From NCBI GenBank assembly GCA_937888765.1, contig CALASU010000214.1, positions 1 through 5,008 on the forward strand: DNA of 5,008 nucleotides. The letters run 5' to 3'. Positions 4,626 to 5,008 of the stretch are shown in pieces. Positions within the stretch are counted from its first letter, which is position 1. Each line of letters begins with the position of its first letter. The DNA is from an uncultured Clostridia bacterium (GTDB lineage Bacteria; Bacillota; Clostridia; Lachnospirales; Anaerotignaceae). Position numbers and translations under genes: made by a program. The notes below the pieces were generated by a model. It worked only from the letters and a program-made list of their open reading frames with translations. It was not told the origin of the DNA and ran no database searches.

Positions 4626-5008
4626 TATTTATTGGATCTTCTCCAGATCTTCTGTTTTTCCGCCTCCTTGATGAGTTCATCACGGAATGCAGGGTGCGCA
4701 ATGGAAATCAATCTTTCGGCACGTTCCCACGTGGAACGGCCTGCCAGATTGACACAGCCGTATTCTGTTACCGCATAATATGCCTGTGTTCTGGGTACTG
4801 TGATGATGTCCCCGCCGGAGAATGCCGGTACAATACGAGACTGCAGTTCTCCATTTTTATCTTTGAAAGAAGATGTCATACAGATGAAGCCTTTACCGCC
4901 GGGTGCTGTATAAGCCCCTGTTGCAAAGTCCAGCTGACCGCCAAGGCCGGCAACGGCGGCCGACTGTTCGGCGCTGTCACCACCAAGGAAATTTCCGACG
5001 GCCTGAAG
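4625..5008 (-). CDS. Acetyl-CoA hydrolase/transferase family CoA-transferase, C-terminal part
   Basis: The frame is open from the window edge (5008) to TAA at 4625, giving the last 127 residues. The segment holds the family's GGQLDF glycine-rich motif (fragment residues 23-28), the KGFICM strand, then RIVPAFSGGDIIT and VTEYGCVNLAGRSTWERA, and finally the AHPAFRDEL helix with a KIWRRSNK tail. This pattern matches the C-terminal domain of 4-hydroxybutyrate and butyryl-CoA:acetate CoA-transferases, which move CoA between acyl groups in clostridial fermentation; the precise acyl substrate cannot be fixed from this part. The catalytic glutamate and the N-terminal domain are outside the window. An internal ATG at 4877-4879 is not the start, since homologous sequence continues upstream. 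It is directly followed by brnQ, suggesting a link to branched-chain amino or fatty acid metabolism. Confidence 0.88.
   Translation of the reverse strand, partial: LQAVGNFLGGDSAEQSAAVAGLGGQLDFATGAYTAPGGKGFICMTSSFKDKNGELQSRIVPAFSGGDIITVPRTQAYYAVTEYGCVNLAGRSTWERAERLISIAHPAFRDELIKEAEKQKIWRRSNK

Noticed and set aside
4095..4778. Plus-strand open frames opposite brnQ and the CoA-transferase
   Set aside because: Low-complexity shadows of strongly supported minus-strand genes.

Overview
The window looks like the chromosome of an anaerobic, probably gut-dwelling clostridial Firmicute (Lachnospiraceae/Oscillospiraceae type). The grounds are a CoA-transferase ending resembling butyryl-CoA:acetate or 4-hydroxybutyrate CoA-transferases, a cyclic-nucleotide-binding protein beside a DUF2225 protein, strong GGAGG ribosome sites and moderate GC. 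This placement is an inference from protein character, not from a marker gene. Every supported protein gene lies on the minus strand, so the window reads right to left.

Right block (5008 to about 3270): the C-terminal part of an acetyl-CoA hydrolase/transferase family protein runs in from the edge. Its stop codon touches the ribosome site of a complete BrnQ-type branched-chain amino acid carrier (GTG start). A long terminator hairpin (3272-3313) closes this two-gene unit.

Middle block (about 3257 to 2530): a compact IS200-type single-gene insertion sequence. It has an apparently intact Y1/HUH transposase, a subterminal hairpin at each end, extra hairpins in the right end, and a 16-bp inverted repeat that can bury the transposase ribosome site. 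It sits between the brnQ terminator and the next operon's promoter, so no host gene is visibly broken.

Left block (2519 to 1): a good promoter (TTGTGT, 17 bp, extended TATACT) drives a TIM-barrel sugar phosphate isomerase/epimerase-like protein, then a cyclic-nucleotide-binding-domain protein without a DNA-binding domain, then a DUF2225 zinc-ribbon protein. A hairpin follows, then the start of a SAM-dependent methyltransferase that leaves the window. The most interesting spot is the CNB/DUF2225 junction. The first zinc-binding CxxC of DUF2225 lies upstream of any usable start codon, and a +1 shift at the CNB stop codon would join both into one protein of about 380 residues. This suggests a broken or frameshifted fusion, or an unusual start.

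No tRNA, rRNA, CRISPR array or recognised defence system was seen. There is no gene-free stretch longer than 300 bases.
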